This document shows positions 26,085 through 35,125 of a DNA stretch of 61,508 nt, piece after piece. The first letter of the stretch is position 1. The number at the start of each line of letters is the position of its first letter. A program made the position numbers and the translations under genes. The notes beneath the pieces were generated by a model. It did not search any database. It was not told where the DNA came from and saw only the letters and a program-made list of their open reading frames with translations. This DNA is from Colicola sp016286205 (GTDB lineage: Bacteria; Bacteroidota; Bacteroidia; Bacteroidales; Paludibacteraceae): positions 1 to 61,508 of the forward strand of contig JAEESF010000013.1 in the NCBI GenBank assembly GCA_016286205.1, written 5' to 3'.

Positions 26085-27593
26085 TTAGAACAAATCTTGT
26101 ACCAAACTATTCAGATAGACCTCAAGATTGGTAAAATCCTTATCCAAGGTATAGAGTTTTCCATCATTGTAGGAATTCTTATCCAGTCCATTTGCATCCT
26201 CCCACTCATCTGGCATGCCATCGCGATCGGTGTCGAGTGGCGGTTCCGCAGAATTGAGAGTCGGGTAACCTCCAACATCATTAGGAGTATCAATAAGTCC
26301 ACCTTTGCTCGGATTGTCCTTATTGCTTCCTGTCTTGGTGGAAGAAGTAACTGTTACGCCATTGCGCACAAACCCGTTAGTATCACTAGTACGCACCTCG
26401 TTGACGATACGAGTATCAACTGCATCGCGATGGAGCGAACATCCCGCTTTGGCTAGTACAGTTTCATATGCATCTGTGGCTGATTGCTCATTACGAAGAA
26501 CCGTCAACCCGTCAGTCCACCGACTTCCTGCCTTACATTGCGCAAGTTTACCGGATTCATCTGGGTTAACTCCTTTCCAGTTATCAGCCGTCACTTCGCT
26601 CGAACCATATACATAATTACCAACCACATAAAATTTACCCGGTTCAACTGTGCCGCCTGGATCTTTTCCACAATAGTCACTACATTTAGTAGTAGGATTG
26701 ACTATACGCTCTTTTTTGCTAGTAATAGGACCGTATTTGTAGTAATTGTTGACCATATTGATATGCCTTCCGCCTGCTCCTTTGTTCGTGCCTTCACCTC
26801 CATAAGCGGAATTCCCTCCCCAATTGAAAATTACATTATTGACATGATCGATCGGTCCCGCACATTTTTTATTCACATAATCATGGTCAAAACGCGGATT
26901 ACGACTATTGTGATGTGCCAAAAGGTTATGATGGAAAGTGGCATTCGTTCCGCCCCAGATTCCTCCATATCCATGCGCTCCCTTGACATGAACAGAATTG
27001 TTCAATGACTCAGAGATGATGCAATACTGCAAGGTAAAATCGGTATTGCCGTAACAACTGACACATTCATCCGTACTCCACGAGAAAGAGCAGTGGTCGA
27101 TAAGGATATTCTTGCGCTCGTTGATAGAAAGAGCATCGCCCTCTACTTGGTTCTGGTCTCCCATACGGAAACGCATGAAACGGATAATCACATTACTAGC
27201 CTTGACCACCACCGGATAACCAGCAACACAAATGCCATCACCAGGAGCCGTTTGGCCTGCAATAGTCAAATTACCGCTAGGAATATCCAATTGACTCTTG
27301 AGATTGATGGTTCCTGCCACATCGAAAACGATGGTACGCGTTCCGTCCATCTGAACAGCCTTGCGGAGCGAGCCAAACACAGGCTGACCTGTAGTAGCAT
27401 CGCGATCATCGGAAAGTGTTGTGACATGAACAACAACTCCTCCACGCCCTCCAGTAGTATACGCGCCACCACCTTCGGCCCCGGGGAAGGAAAGTGTTTT
27501 CTTCTCTGGTTGTTCTCCTCCCCCATTTGGTTTACAAGTTGTTAGACACAGAGGAATGCAAAGCAAGCAAAATATGAATTTGTTAATTGCCAT
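26085..27593 (-). CDS. PL1-type pectate lyase lipoprotein
   Basis: About 502 residues from the ATG at 27593, chosen over a start at 27620 because it gives a clean lipoprotein signal (MAINKFIFCLLCIPLCLTTC). The mature part is a pectate lyase C-like beta-helix: FPGAEGGGAYTTGGRGG, SLRKAVQ, GTINLKSQLDI, the conserved VIIRFMRFRMGDQ, DHCSFSWSTDE, and NLLAHHNSRNPRF carrying the NSRNPR motif. The C-terminus has a calcium-binding-like DTDRDGMPDEWE segment usual in Bacteroidales PL1. It eliminates alpha-1,4-galacturonan. It overlaps the end of susD by 11 nt. Confidence 0.93.
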   Translation of the reverse strand: MAINKFIFCLLCIPLCLTTCKPNGGGEQPEKKTLSFPGAEGGGAYTTGGRGGVVVHVTTLSDDRDATTGQPVFGSLRKAVQMDGTRTIVFDVAGTINLKSQLDIPSGNLTIAGQTAPGDGICVAGYPVVVKASNVIIRFMRFRMGDQNQVEGDALSINERKNILIDHCSFSWSTDECVSCYGNTDFTLQYCIISESLNNSVHVKGAHGYGGIWGGTNATFHHNLLAHHNSRNPRFDHDYVNKKCAGPIDHVNNVIFNWGGNSAYGGEGTNKGAGGRHINMVNNYYKYGPITSKKERIVNPTTKCSDYCGKDPGGTVEPGKFYVVGNYVYGSSEVTADNWKGVNPDESGKLAQCKAGSRWTDGLTVLRNEQSATDAYETVLAKAGCSLHRDAVDTRIVNEVRTSDTNGFVRNGVTVTSSTKTGSNKDNPSKGGLIDTPNDVGGYPTLNSAEPPLDTDRDGMPDEWEDANGLDKNSYNDGKLYTLDKDFTNLEVYLNSLVQDLF

Positions 27594-29532
27594 ACAAATA
27601 ATCATTCCACAGCGAACCATTTGATGCTGCTATATTCACATCAAAGATTGGCCAATATTGATGCATGTCAATATCTGTTCCTTCTTTATATAAGTACCAT
27701 TTAGCCGGAGTAATAATATTTGCTTCATCCTTTGTAAAGAAGGCTTTGGCTATCCACCCGTTCTCTTTGTCAAAGTCAGCAGGGCGAGTAGCATCCATAT
27801 CTAATCCAACGAATCTATCGAACACAAATCCAGGAACACCTTGTCCATAAGAATCGTCACGTGTGTAGTGGAAATATACAGAGTCCGGACGTCCCGCGTA
27901 GTCACCTGTATTATTTTGTAGATCATAGACGGCTGCTTGTGCTGCTTCGAGTTTCTCTTTGAGTAGTCCCCAACGCATCAAATCGTATTTGCGGATATTC
28001 TCGCCGCAGAACTCAAATGCACGTTCGTCCACAATTGCCTCAAAGGTAAGCGGTTTGCTTGCTAAGCCTGCACGCTCACGCACTTTATCAAAACATTCTT
28101 GCGGATTAATTCCGTATAATTCACTTGGAGCATTACCTTCTTTCGAACCGATAGCCGCTTCGGCAAACATTAAAAGGATATCGGTATAACGCAATACTGG
28201 CATGTCTATTCCGTCTTCATTTCCAGAGAAAACGCGCTTCATCCATTCCACACGCAGTTTTCCACAGTAGAGTTGGCTAACATTCGATTGCTTTTGATAG
28301 ACTTTTGGGTCAGAAGCCGCCACACCAGGGAACGCAATTGCAGGATTTGATGCAGTACCAGATCCATTATCGCACTCCCATGACCATGGTAAGATAGTTA
28401 CATCTCGTCGTAAGTCCGCCTTATCATATTGATAGTAGAATGTCGGAACAATCCATATCATGGCTTGCGTCTTAGTATTGTTCTTATCTGAAGGTGCATA
28501 ATACTTGGTATTAATCAATTTGCCTTGACATTTATCAGACATCTTGTTTCCAGTAAGAGCTAGTACTTGTCCACGCGCTCCATCCAAGAAAGGCAATGCC
28601 CATATCCATTCTGAGTTTGCGTAGTCGGTAACATCTTCACACAAATCTTTGAAGATATCCTCAAATTTTGGTTTGAACTTAGCTGCTTCACTGCTATTGT
28701 TAATAATCTGCGCACATGCCCATACTGCCTCCTGGTAAAGTTCTTGACGTTTGTCAGCCTCTTTTACGTTATACTGGACAGAACAAGCACTCGTTCCGCC
28801 TTCTGTAAACACATTAGGGCGCATTGCTAAGCCTGCATACATCATATCCATACGGGCCAAAAGACCAAGTGCGAGTGCCTTACTTGCACGGCCTGTAAAA
28901 TTAGCCGCCTTGCCAATAGGTATATTACCGGACCATGGCATCAGACGTGCCGCTTCTTTTAGGTCAATACGGAGTTGCTCGAAGACGACATTACGGTCTT
29001 GCTTCTTGGTATAAAGCACTTCTTGATTATAACCATTGAACGACTCGAAACTGGCAGGAACATCTCCCCATAACTTAATCATCTCGAGATAGCAGAACGC
29101 ACGGAGTGTTAATGCCTCGCCAAGAAGATACTTGAACGTAGCATCTGTTGTGTCTGAATGGAGACGAATACCATCAATCACCACGTTGGCACGCTCGATG
29201 GCAGAATTAAGGTACGCCCAAGGATCCTTACCATCAGCCGTAGAAACATTACCTATAGCACCTGTAATGTTATAAGCCGCATACTCAGCACTCTCCGTTT
29301 TTGAGCAATGCTCAATATCAGTGTTCATAGCCACATAACCACCACAAAGACGATTACGGAAGGACTTGTCCTCGCCGAAAGTATTATAGATGGCACCTAT
29401 AGCTTGCTGAGTGAGGTCGGCAGACTTGAACACAGCCTCATCCATTGCTGATGGAGACTCAGTTTCAAAGAAATCTTTCTCGCATGCTACGAGCGAGAGA
29501 GCCAAAATACTTAAAATAAAATATCTTTTCAT
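27583..29532 (-). CDS. susD: SusD/RagB-like starch-binding lipoprotein
   Basis: 649 residues with a lipoprotein signal (MKRYFILSILALSLVAC, Cys 17). SusD proteins cap the SusC transporter at the cell surface and bind oligosaccharides. Helical TPR-like regions typical of RagB/SusD are seen (LRAFCYLEMIKLWGDVPA, RASKALALGLLARMDMMYAGLAM). The C-terminal part includes LRYTDILLMFAEAAIGSKEG and the usual RAFEFCGENIRKYDLMRWG. It lies 20 nt after susC and overlaps the lyase gene. Ligand inferred from neighbours: galacturonan oligosaccharides. Confidence 0.95.
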   Translation of the reverse strand: MKRYFILSILALSLVACEKDFFETESPSAMDEAVFKSADLTQQAIGAIYNTFGEDKSFRNRLCGGYVAMNTDIEHCSKTESAEYAAYNITGAIGNVSTADGKDPWAYLNSAIERANVVIDGIRLHSDTTDATFKYLLGEALTLRAFCYLEMIKLWGDVPASFESFNGYNQEVLYTKKQDRNVVFEQLRIDLKEAARLMPWSGNIPIGKAANFTGRASKALALGLLARMDMMYAGLAMRPNVFTEGGTSACSVQYNVKEADKRQELYQEAVWACAQIINNSSEAAKFKPKFEDIFKDLCEDVTDYANSEWIWALPFLDGARGQVLALTGNKMSDKCQGKLINTKYYAPSDKNNTKTQAMIWIVPTFYYQYDKADLRRDVTILPWSWECDNGSGTASNPAIAFPGVAASDPKVYQKQSNVSQLYCGKLRVEWMKRVFSGNEDGIDMPVLRYTDILLMFAEAAIGSKEGNAPSELYGINPQECFDKVRERAGLASKPLTFEAIVDERAFEFCGENIRKYDLMRWGLLKEKLEAAQAAVYDLQNNTGDYAGRPDSVYFHYTRDDSYGQGVPGFVFDRFVGLDMDATRPADFDKENGWIAKAFFTKDEANIITPAKWYLYKEGTDIDMHQYWPIFDVNIAASNGSLWNDYLYGN

Positions 29533-29552
29533 AATAATGAATGTTTGCTGTG

Positions 29553-32500
29553 TTAGAACTGAATATTAAGACCTACATTTATACCGCGACTCTTAGGATA
29601 AGCCGAGAAGTCAACACCCGGTGTCAACGGATTCTTGCTCGAACGAGTATCTACCTCCGGATCCAGCCCGGTATACTTGGTTGCACAGAAGAGATTCGTA
29701 CCCTGTACGTAGAGACGGATATTGCTAATAACCTTTGTCTTCTCCATCCACACCTTCGGTAACGAGTAACCGAGAGTCAGTTGGTTCAGACGCAAGAATG
29801 AGCCGTCTTCCAGATCCTGATCCGTAACCACGAAGTGCGACATGATTGGACTATACGTATTGGCTCCTTTGTCCGCATTCATTTGGTCTAGTTGATTTGC
29901 AAAGGTGGTATATGCATCTCCGTAGACAAAAGCACTTGGAGCATATACATCTGGCATATACTGGCCTTCTTTCGAGAATAACGAGTAGCGGTCATTGTAA
30001 CTCATAGCCGAAATCAAGTTACGCATCTTGGTTTTCTCAGTAATGGTAGTATACTCCATCTTCGACAGGTTCAGAATCTTATGGCCAAATGCGAAAGTAA
30101 AGTTAGCAGCCAAGTCAATCTTACCCCACTTGTCGCCACCGATATTGAAGTTCAGGTTGAAACCACCGGAATGGGTTGGAACGGTATTACCAAGGACTTG
30201 TTTATCCTTCTCGTTAATTTTACCATCACCATTTATATCCTTGAATTTTATAGAACCTGGGATTGGCTTGTTGGTCAAGAAACTATTCTCATCATAAGTA
30301 GGCACACCACTGGCTACTACCCAAGGATTTGCAACTCCTTGTTCATAACTTTCAAAATCAGCTGCGGTATAGTAACCATCGGTTACGTAACCTACCACGT
30401 TACCCACCGGTTGTCCTACCTCAAGCAAGAATTCTGCAGTAGTCAAGTATTCTGTTGACCCGAAACAACTGGTTTGTGCCAACATCGAAGTAACATTACC
30501 CAAGTCCTGAACACGGGTTTTGTTAAACGAGATATTGCCATCCAAGGCAAGGTAGTAACTCAAACTCTTGGATTTCTTGTCCAGAATGATTCCCTTGATG
30601 GAGAATTCCATACCCATATTGCGAGTAGAACCAATGTTTTGATACTGAGAGTTGTAGCGAGCGGGCATCTTTTGAAGAATAATCAGGTCCTTAGTGGTGT
30701 TCCAATAGAGATCGATTGTTCCCGTTAAGCGCTCGTTGAAGAAGCCATAGTCGATACCGAAGTCACGAGTAATAGTTGTCTCCCATTTGAGATTTGGATT
30801 AGCAGCAATCTTGCTACTTCCACCGACCACAAGAATATTACTTGTTCCTGCACCCATATCGATGTAGGTCATTTGCTGTGACAAGAAATCAGGATGCAAG
30901 TAACCCAGGTCTACATTATTATTACCCGCCATACCGAGAGATAAACGGAACTTCATATTACTCAACCAAGATGAGGCATCTTGCATAAACTCCTCATCGG
31001 ACATACGCCATGCCACCGCGCCGGACGGGAAGTATCCCCATTGGTGTCCTTTAGCGAAACGTGTGGAGCAATCCGCACGGAATGTTCCAGTAATATAGTA
31101 ACGTCCCTTGTAATCGTAGTTAGCACGGGCCAAGAACGACAACTGGTTGTCACGCGGATTGATATAGTTGGTAAATTCCGAATAAGATGCTTGACCCATA
31201 TAGTTAAATATCTCGCCATGCAACACATCGTAGTTTCCTTTGTAGCCAAAGCCCATTTCTGTTTGCGTAGATCCCTTGCGAATAATTGTTTCCTCACCTA
31301 CCAACACGCTCACATTATGGTCGCTATTGAAACTCTGCTTCCATTCCAGAGTGTTGTGGTTGGTCAACGTAGTACGACGTTCGTCTACCACTTCTATTTG
31401 AGCGGTTCCGCCTTCTATTCCAGGGCGGCCCGTATTCTTCGAGAAATAAGTGGTCGGACCATAATAACGATCGGTCGTAATATGACGATTCTCATAACCC
31501 ATGTCAACGCGAGCCGTGAAGTGCTTAGCAAACTTGTAGCTCATGTACCCCTGAATATTCCACTTCTTGTCCAACTTCAGTTTGTAGTTGTCGCGAATAG
31601 TGGTCAACGGGTCATAGAGAGAACCAAAGGTCTCATCTGTATCTTCCGTGCCATCATCTTTTGAGAGCAAGGTTGTCGGAGTGTAAACTACGCAGTTACG
31701 AAGACGCGACTCAGTGGAAGTACCGTTATCCTTGATGGCATTCGAACCAGATCCAAGCACCTCAGTACTGGTATAACGGGTTGTAAATCCAATGGTAAAG
31801 TTCTTAAATGGTTTAAACTTGGCTTTACCAGAAATATTATTACGGGTATAGTTGGATTGCTCCATAATCGCCTTGTCGTCAATACGATTGTAGGAGAGCG
31901 TAAAATTGGCATTCTTGTTACCACCACTGACACTTACCGAATGATTGGAATTGAATCCTGTACGGCCAAATGTACGATCTTGCCAATCGATGAATTCATG
32001 ACGACTTGGATCTGCGTACTCTTCCAAGACAGAAGAAATAGAAGAGTTCTCTACCTCAGACGGATCTTTGTACTTAGTATCATTGTATAGTTTATCGAAG
32101 TACGCATAGAAATTGCTACGCAGAGCAGACAATGAATTGTCCTTCAGGTAAGCCCACTCATATTGCATCAGGGCAAACTCCTGAGGATCCATCACATCGT
32201 ACTTCTTGGCAATCTTCTTCCATCCCACATAACCGCTATAGTCAACGTGGAAAGTCATCTTATCGTCATCCGAATCAGAATCTTTGGTAGTGATGATGAT
32301 TACACCATTTGCACCCTGGGCACCGTAGATAGCCGTTGCTGCAGCATCTTTCAACACGTCCATCGAAGCAATATCACTCGGTGCAATGTCGGCAATACTA
32401 CTAACTGGCATACCATCGACGATGTACAACGGGTCGTTAGATTGAGTCAGGGACGTTCCACCACGTACACGGATTTTGACATCTGCATCTGGACTACCTT

Positions 32501-32966
32501 CCGTGGTCGTTACTGTCACACCGGAAAGTTTTCCCTGCAATGCTTCTGCGGCACTCGTTACGGGTATATCTTTCAATTGCTCGGCACCAACCGAAGCCAC
32601 CGAGGTAACCACATCGCGCTTTTTGGTTGTTCCGTAACCGGTAACCACCACTTCCTCGAGCACTTCGCTGTTTTCTTGCAGCACTACATTCATCACGTTT
32701 CCGGTGATGGGCAGTTCTTGCGTCTGCATACCGATGTAAGAGAAAACAAGCACTTTGGCATCGTCGGGCACGTCGATTGTGTAATTACCATCGAAATCCG
32801 TAACAGTACCTAACGTGGTACCTTTCACAACCACCGAGGCAGAAATAATGGTCTCGCCCGTGGCATCCTTAACTGTTCCGCTAATCACACGCGCCTCGAC
32901 AGCCACACTTAGAACAAGTGCGACGCCCAGCATCATGGTACGGAATACACTGAAATTCAGTTTCAT
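29553..32966 (-). CDS. susC: SusC/RagA-type TonB-dependent outer-membrane transporter
   Basis: 1137 residues. A signal peptide (about 1-25) precedes a carboxypeptidase-regulatory-like domain (VISGTVKDATGETIISASVVVKG, about 27-110). Next come the SusC-specific TonB box/plug region (EEVVVTGYGTTKKRDVV, LQGKLSGVTV, KIRVRGGTSL, YIVDGMP) and a 22-strand barrel ending in GLNIQF. It imports oligosaccharides released at the surface, using TonB energy. First gene of the operon susC-susD-PL1-GH28, so the likely cargo is a pectin fragment. Promoter at about 33017. No anti-sigma interaction domain is present. Confidence 0.96.
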   Translation of the reverse strand: MKLNFSVFRTMMLGVALVLSVAVEARVISGTVKDATGETIISASVVVKGTTLGTVTDFDGNYTIDVPDDAKVLVFSYIGMQTQELPITGNVMNVVLQENSEVLEEVVVTGYGTTKKRDVVTSVASVGAEQLKDIPVTSAAEALQGKLSGVTVTTTEGSPDADVKIRVRGGTSLTQSNDPLYIVDGMPVSSIADIAPSDIASMDVLKDAAATAIYGAQGANGVIIITTKDSDSDDDKMTFHVDYSGYVGWKKIAKKYDVMDPQEFALMQYEWAYLKDNSLSALRSNFYAYFDKLYNDTKYKDPSEVENSSISSVLEEYADPSRHEFIDWQDRTFGRTGFNSNHSVSVSGGNKNANFTLSYNRIDDKAIMEQSNYTRNNISGKAKFKPFKNFTIGFTTRYTSTEVLGSGSNAIKDNGTSTESRLRNCVVYTPTTLLSKDDGTEDTDETFGSLYDPLTTIRDNYKLKLDKKWNIQGYMSYKFAKHFTARVDMGYENRHITTDRYYGPTTYFSKNTGRPGIEGGTAQIEVVDERRTTLTNHNTLEWKQSFNSDHNVSVLVGEETIIRKGSTQTEMGFGYKGNYDVLHGEIFNYMGQASYSEFTNYINPRDNQLSFLARANYDYKGRYYITGTFRADCSTRFAKGHQWGYFPSGAVAWRMSDEEFMQDASSWLSNMKFRLSLGMAGNNNVDLGYLHPDFLSQQMTYIDMGAGTSNILVVGGSSKIAANPNLKWETTITRDFGIDYGFFNERLTGTIDLYWNTTKDLIILQKMPARYNSQYQNIGSTRNMGMEFSIKGIILDKKSKSLSYYLALDGNISFNKTRVQDLGNVTSMLAQTSCFGSTEYLTTAEFLLEVGQPVGNVVGYVTDGYYTAADFESYEQGVANPWVVASGVPTYDENSFLTNKPIPGSIKFKDINGDGKINEKDKQVLGNTVPTHSGGFNLNFNIGGDKWGKIDLAANFTFAFGHKILNLSKMEYTTITEKTKMRNLISAMSYNDRYSLFSKEGQYMPDVYAPSAFVYGDAYTTFANQLDQMNADKGANTYSPIMSHFVVTDQDLEDGSFLRLNQLTLGYSLPKVWMEKTKVISNIRLYVQGTNLFCATKYTGLDPEVDTRSSKNPLTPGVDFSAYPKSRGINVGLNIQF

Positions 32967-33016
32967 AAAAGAGATTTGTTGTATAAAAGATTAAATTATT
33001 TGGCCTTAATACGGCG

Positions 33017-33055
33017 CAAAAGTACAACAAATACTCTATATGTATGTGGAAAAAT
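33017..33055 (-). promoter_or_regulatory. Promoter of the pectin-utilization operon
   Basis: On the minus strand TACTTTTG (33017-33024) is a perfect -7 box, 51 bp ahead of the susC start. No TTTG occurs at the usual distance. ATTTTTCCAC (33046-33055) lies there instead, similar to the sequence upstream of the giant repeat protein gene, suggesting an activator-dependent promoter. Confidence 0.6.
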
Positions 33056-33100
33056 TGACGGAAATAATACCGAAAGACGCTTTTTTGCTAAATGCAGTTG

Positions 33101-35083
33101 TCAAAACGGCTCTGCATAGGTGCAACCTTCGCGCCAACGAGAACAGCCGTAACGTGTATTACCTCGCACGATAAGGCCCTGACGACAGACAGGACAAAGC
33201 ATGCCCGCCTTATTGGCCTTGACATCACGCACCACGCCCGTGGTCATCTCTTTGAGTTCGTCCAAGAACTGTTGGGCGGTATATTCGCCGCGCTCTATCT
33301 CACGCAGTTTTTTCTCCCACAGACCCGTTAGTTCGGCCGATTTGAGCAATGGGGAGATGATAGTGTGTATCAGGTCTATACCCACCTCTGTCGCACGCAG
33401 CGATTTTCCTTGCTTCTGAATATATTTGCGTTGGTAGAGTTTCTCTATGATTGCGGCACGCGTAGATGGGCGGCCTATACCATTCTCCTTCATCGCCTCG
33501 CGCAACTCATCGTTCTCGACTGTCTTACCTGCAGTTTCCATGGCTCGCAGAAGAGTTGCCTCAGTGTAGTATTTAGGCGGCGTAGTTGTTTTCTCCTTCA
33601 GTTGCGGTTCGTGTGGGCCTGATTCGCCTTCAACAAAAGCAGGAAGTGACTTGGCGTTCTCCGCTTCTTGTCCCTCGGTATTTTCTGGTGTCTCAACCGG
33701 TTCCGGATCTCCCTCAAAAACTACACGCCAACCGGGTTTGAGCACCTCGCGACCGGTCACCTTGAAATCGATTTCACCTGCCTTAGCCAGTACCGTTGTA
33801 TTGCTGACTTCACACTCGGGATAGAAAGCTGCAATGAAATGGAGTGCCACCAGGTCGTACACTTTCTTCTCATCTGCAGTCAGGCCTTCCGGACGCATGC
33901 CTGTAGGTATTATGGCATGGTGGTCGGTCACTTTCTTATTGTCGAACACCTTCTTCGACTTCGGCAGCGAACCCGCACCTTTCTTGCCATCCGCTTTGAG
34001 ACCAAGCAGAGGAGCCACTTGCGGGAAATAATCCTTGATTCCTGCCAGTGTGGCGGGAACTTTAGGGTAAATATCGTCGCTCAGATACGTAGTATCTACA
34101 CGCGGATAAGTCGTCACGCGCTTCTCGTAGAGCGATTGAATCAGTTGCAGAGTCTGTTCGGCCGAGAAAGAGAATTTCTTGTTGCAATCTACCTGAAGCG
34201 AAGTCAGGTCGTAGAGTTTAGGGGCGAATTCCGTGCCCTTCTTTTTCTCCACCGAATTGATTACCAACGGTTGGTCCTTGATGCTATCTACCAGTTGCTG
34301 ACCTTGCTCTTCGGAAGTAATGGCCCCCCTTCCGTCTAGGGTTTCCCCCGTTTCATCGGGGGCAACCGTCACCACAGGAATCTGTGCACTGAAGAGTGTA
34401 TCGCGGTACTCTGTCTTCAGTTCCCAATACGTACGTGGCACAAAGTTCTCTATCTCTGCTTGACGTTTGACCACTAGGGCCAAAGTAGGTGTCTGCACAC
34501 GTCCCACCGACAAAACTTGCCTATCACGCCCTGTGCCTTTCGCGTACCTTATAGTATATGCACGCGTGGCGTTCATACCAAGCAGCCAGTCGCCGATAGC
34601 ACGCATCAAACCCGCCTCGTAAAGATGTTGGTATTCCGATTGGTCTTTGAGGGTCTGAAATCCTTCGCGAATGGCATCTTCGGTCAGCGAACTAACCCAC
34701 AGACGCTTCACCGGACAACGGCAACCCGCTTTCTGGTACACCCAACGCTGAATCAACTCTCCCTCTTGGCCCGCATCACCACAGTTAATCACCTCGTCGG
34801 CTTGTTCTATCAGGCTCTTGATGACATTGAACTGCTTGTGAACGCCTTCATCGCCATGCACCTTGATGGAGAATCGCGCGGGAATCATCGGCAGCGAGCT
34901 GAGACTCCAGGCTTTCCATTGGTCAGAATATTCTTGCGGATCAAGCAACGCGCAGAGGTGGCCGAATGTCCAGGTTACCTGGTATCCATTGCCTTCGAAA
35001 TAGCCGTTTTTGCGTTGGTTGGCACCAAGCACTTTGGCTATATATTCACCTACCGAGGGTTTCTCTGCTACGCAAACGATCAT
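33101..35083 (-). CDS. topB: DNA topoisomerase III
   Basis: 660-residue type IA topoisomerase. The TOPRIM domain starts MIVCVAEKPSVGEYIAKVLGA and has an acidic NCGDAGQEGELI motif. The catalytic Tyr lies in VTTYPRVDTTYLSDD, with HHAIIPTG further on and NGIGRPSTRAAIIEKL near the C-terminal part of the core. The end carries one Cys-rich zinc-ribbon-like segment (CPVCRQG...RYGCSRWREGC). It relaxes and decatenates single-stranded DNA. An acidic stretch of about 17 residues near 236-253 (APDETGETLDGRG) is encoded by a GC-rich palindromic element and looks like an insertion. Degenerate 7-bp repeats lie between its start and the upstream kinase gene. Confidence 0.95.
   Translation of the reverse strand: MIVCVAEKPSVGEYIAKVLGANQRKNGYFEGNGYQVTWTFGHLCALLDPQEYSDQWKAWSLSSLPMIPARFSIKVHGDEGVHKQFNVIKSLIEQADEVINCGDAGQEGELIQRWVYQKAGCRCPVKRLWVSSLTEDAIREGFQTLKDQSEYQHLYEAGLMRAIGDWLLGMNATRAYTIRYAKGTGRDRQVLSVGRVQTPTLALVVKRQAEIENFVPRTYWELKTEYRDTLFSAQIPVVTVAPDETGETLDGRGAITSEEQGQQLVDSIKDQPLVINSVEKKKGTEFAPKLYDLTSLQVDCNKKFSFSAEQTLQLIQSLYEKRVTTYPRVDTTYLSDDIYPKVPATLAGIKDYFPQVAPLLGLKADGKKGAGSLPKSKKVFDNKKVTDHHAIIPTGMRPEGLTADEKKVYDLVALHFIAAFYPECEVSNTTVLAKAGEIDFKVTGREVLKPGWRVVFEGDPEPVETPENTEGQEAENAKSLPAFVEGESGPHEPQLKEKTTTPPKYYTEATLLRAMETAGKTVENDELREAMKENGIGRPSTRAAIIEKLYQRKYIQKQGKSLRATEVGIDLIHTIISPLLKSAELTGLWEKKLREIERGEYTAQQFLDELKEMTTGVVRDVKANKAGMLCPVCRQGLIVRGNTRYGCSRWREGCTYAEPF
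34326..34371 (-). repeat. GC-rich palindromic element inside topB
   Basis: On the minus strand CCCCCG-atgaaa-CGGGGG forms a perfect 6-bp stem, followed about 15 nt later by a G-run (AAGGGGGG). It is in frame and encodes APDETGETLDGRGA. Base composition is sharply richer in G/C runs than the flanking codons. Confidence 0.65.
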
Positions 35084-35089
35084 GGGGAT

Positions 35090-35125
35090 GAAGGGTTAGC
35101 GGTTAGGGGTTAGGGGTTAAGAGTT
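35090..35125 (+). repeat. Degenerate 7-bp tandem repeat upstream of topB
   Basis: On the plus strand five units read roughly GGGTTAG, CGGTTAG, GGGTTAG, GGGTTAA, GAGTTAG. The tract begins 10 nt ahead of the topB start codon and runs over the stop codon of the upstream kinase gene. Confidence 0.7.

Noticed and set aside
35090..35125. TTAGGG-like tract considered as a telomere or chromosome-end sequence
   Set aside because: The true period is 7 bp, the tract is only about 35 bp, and it lies between two genes on a continuous chromosome.
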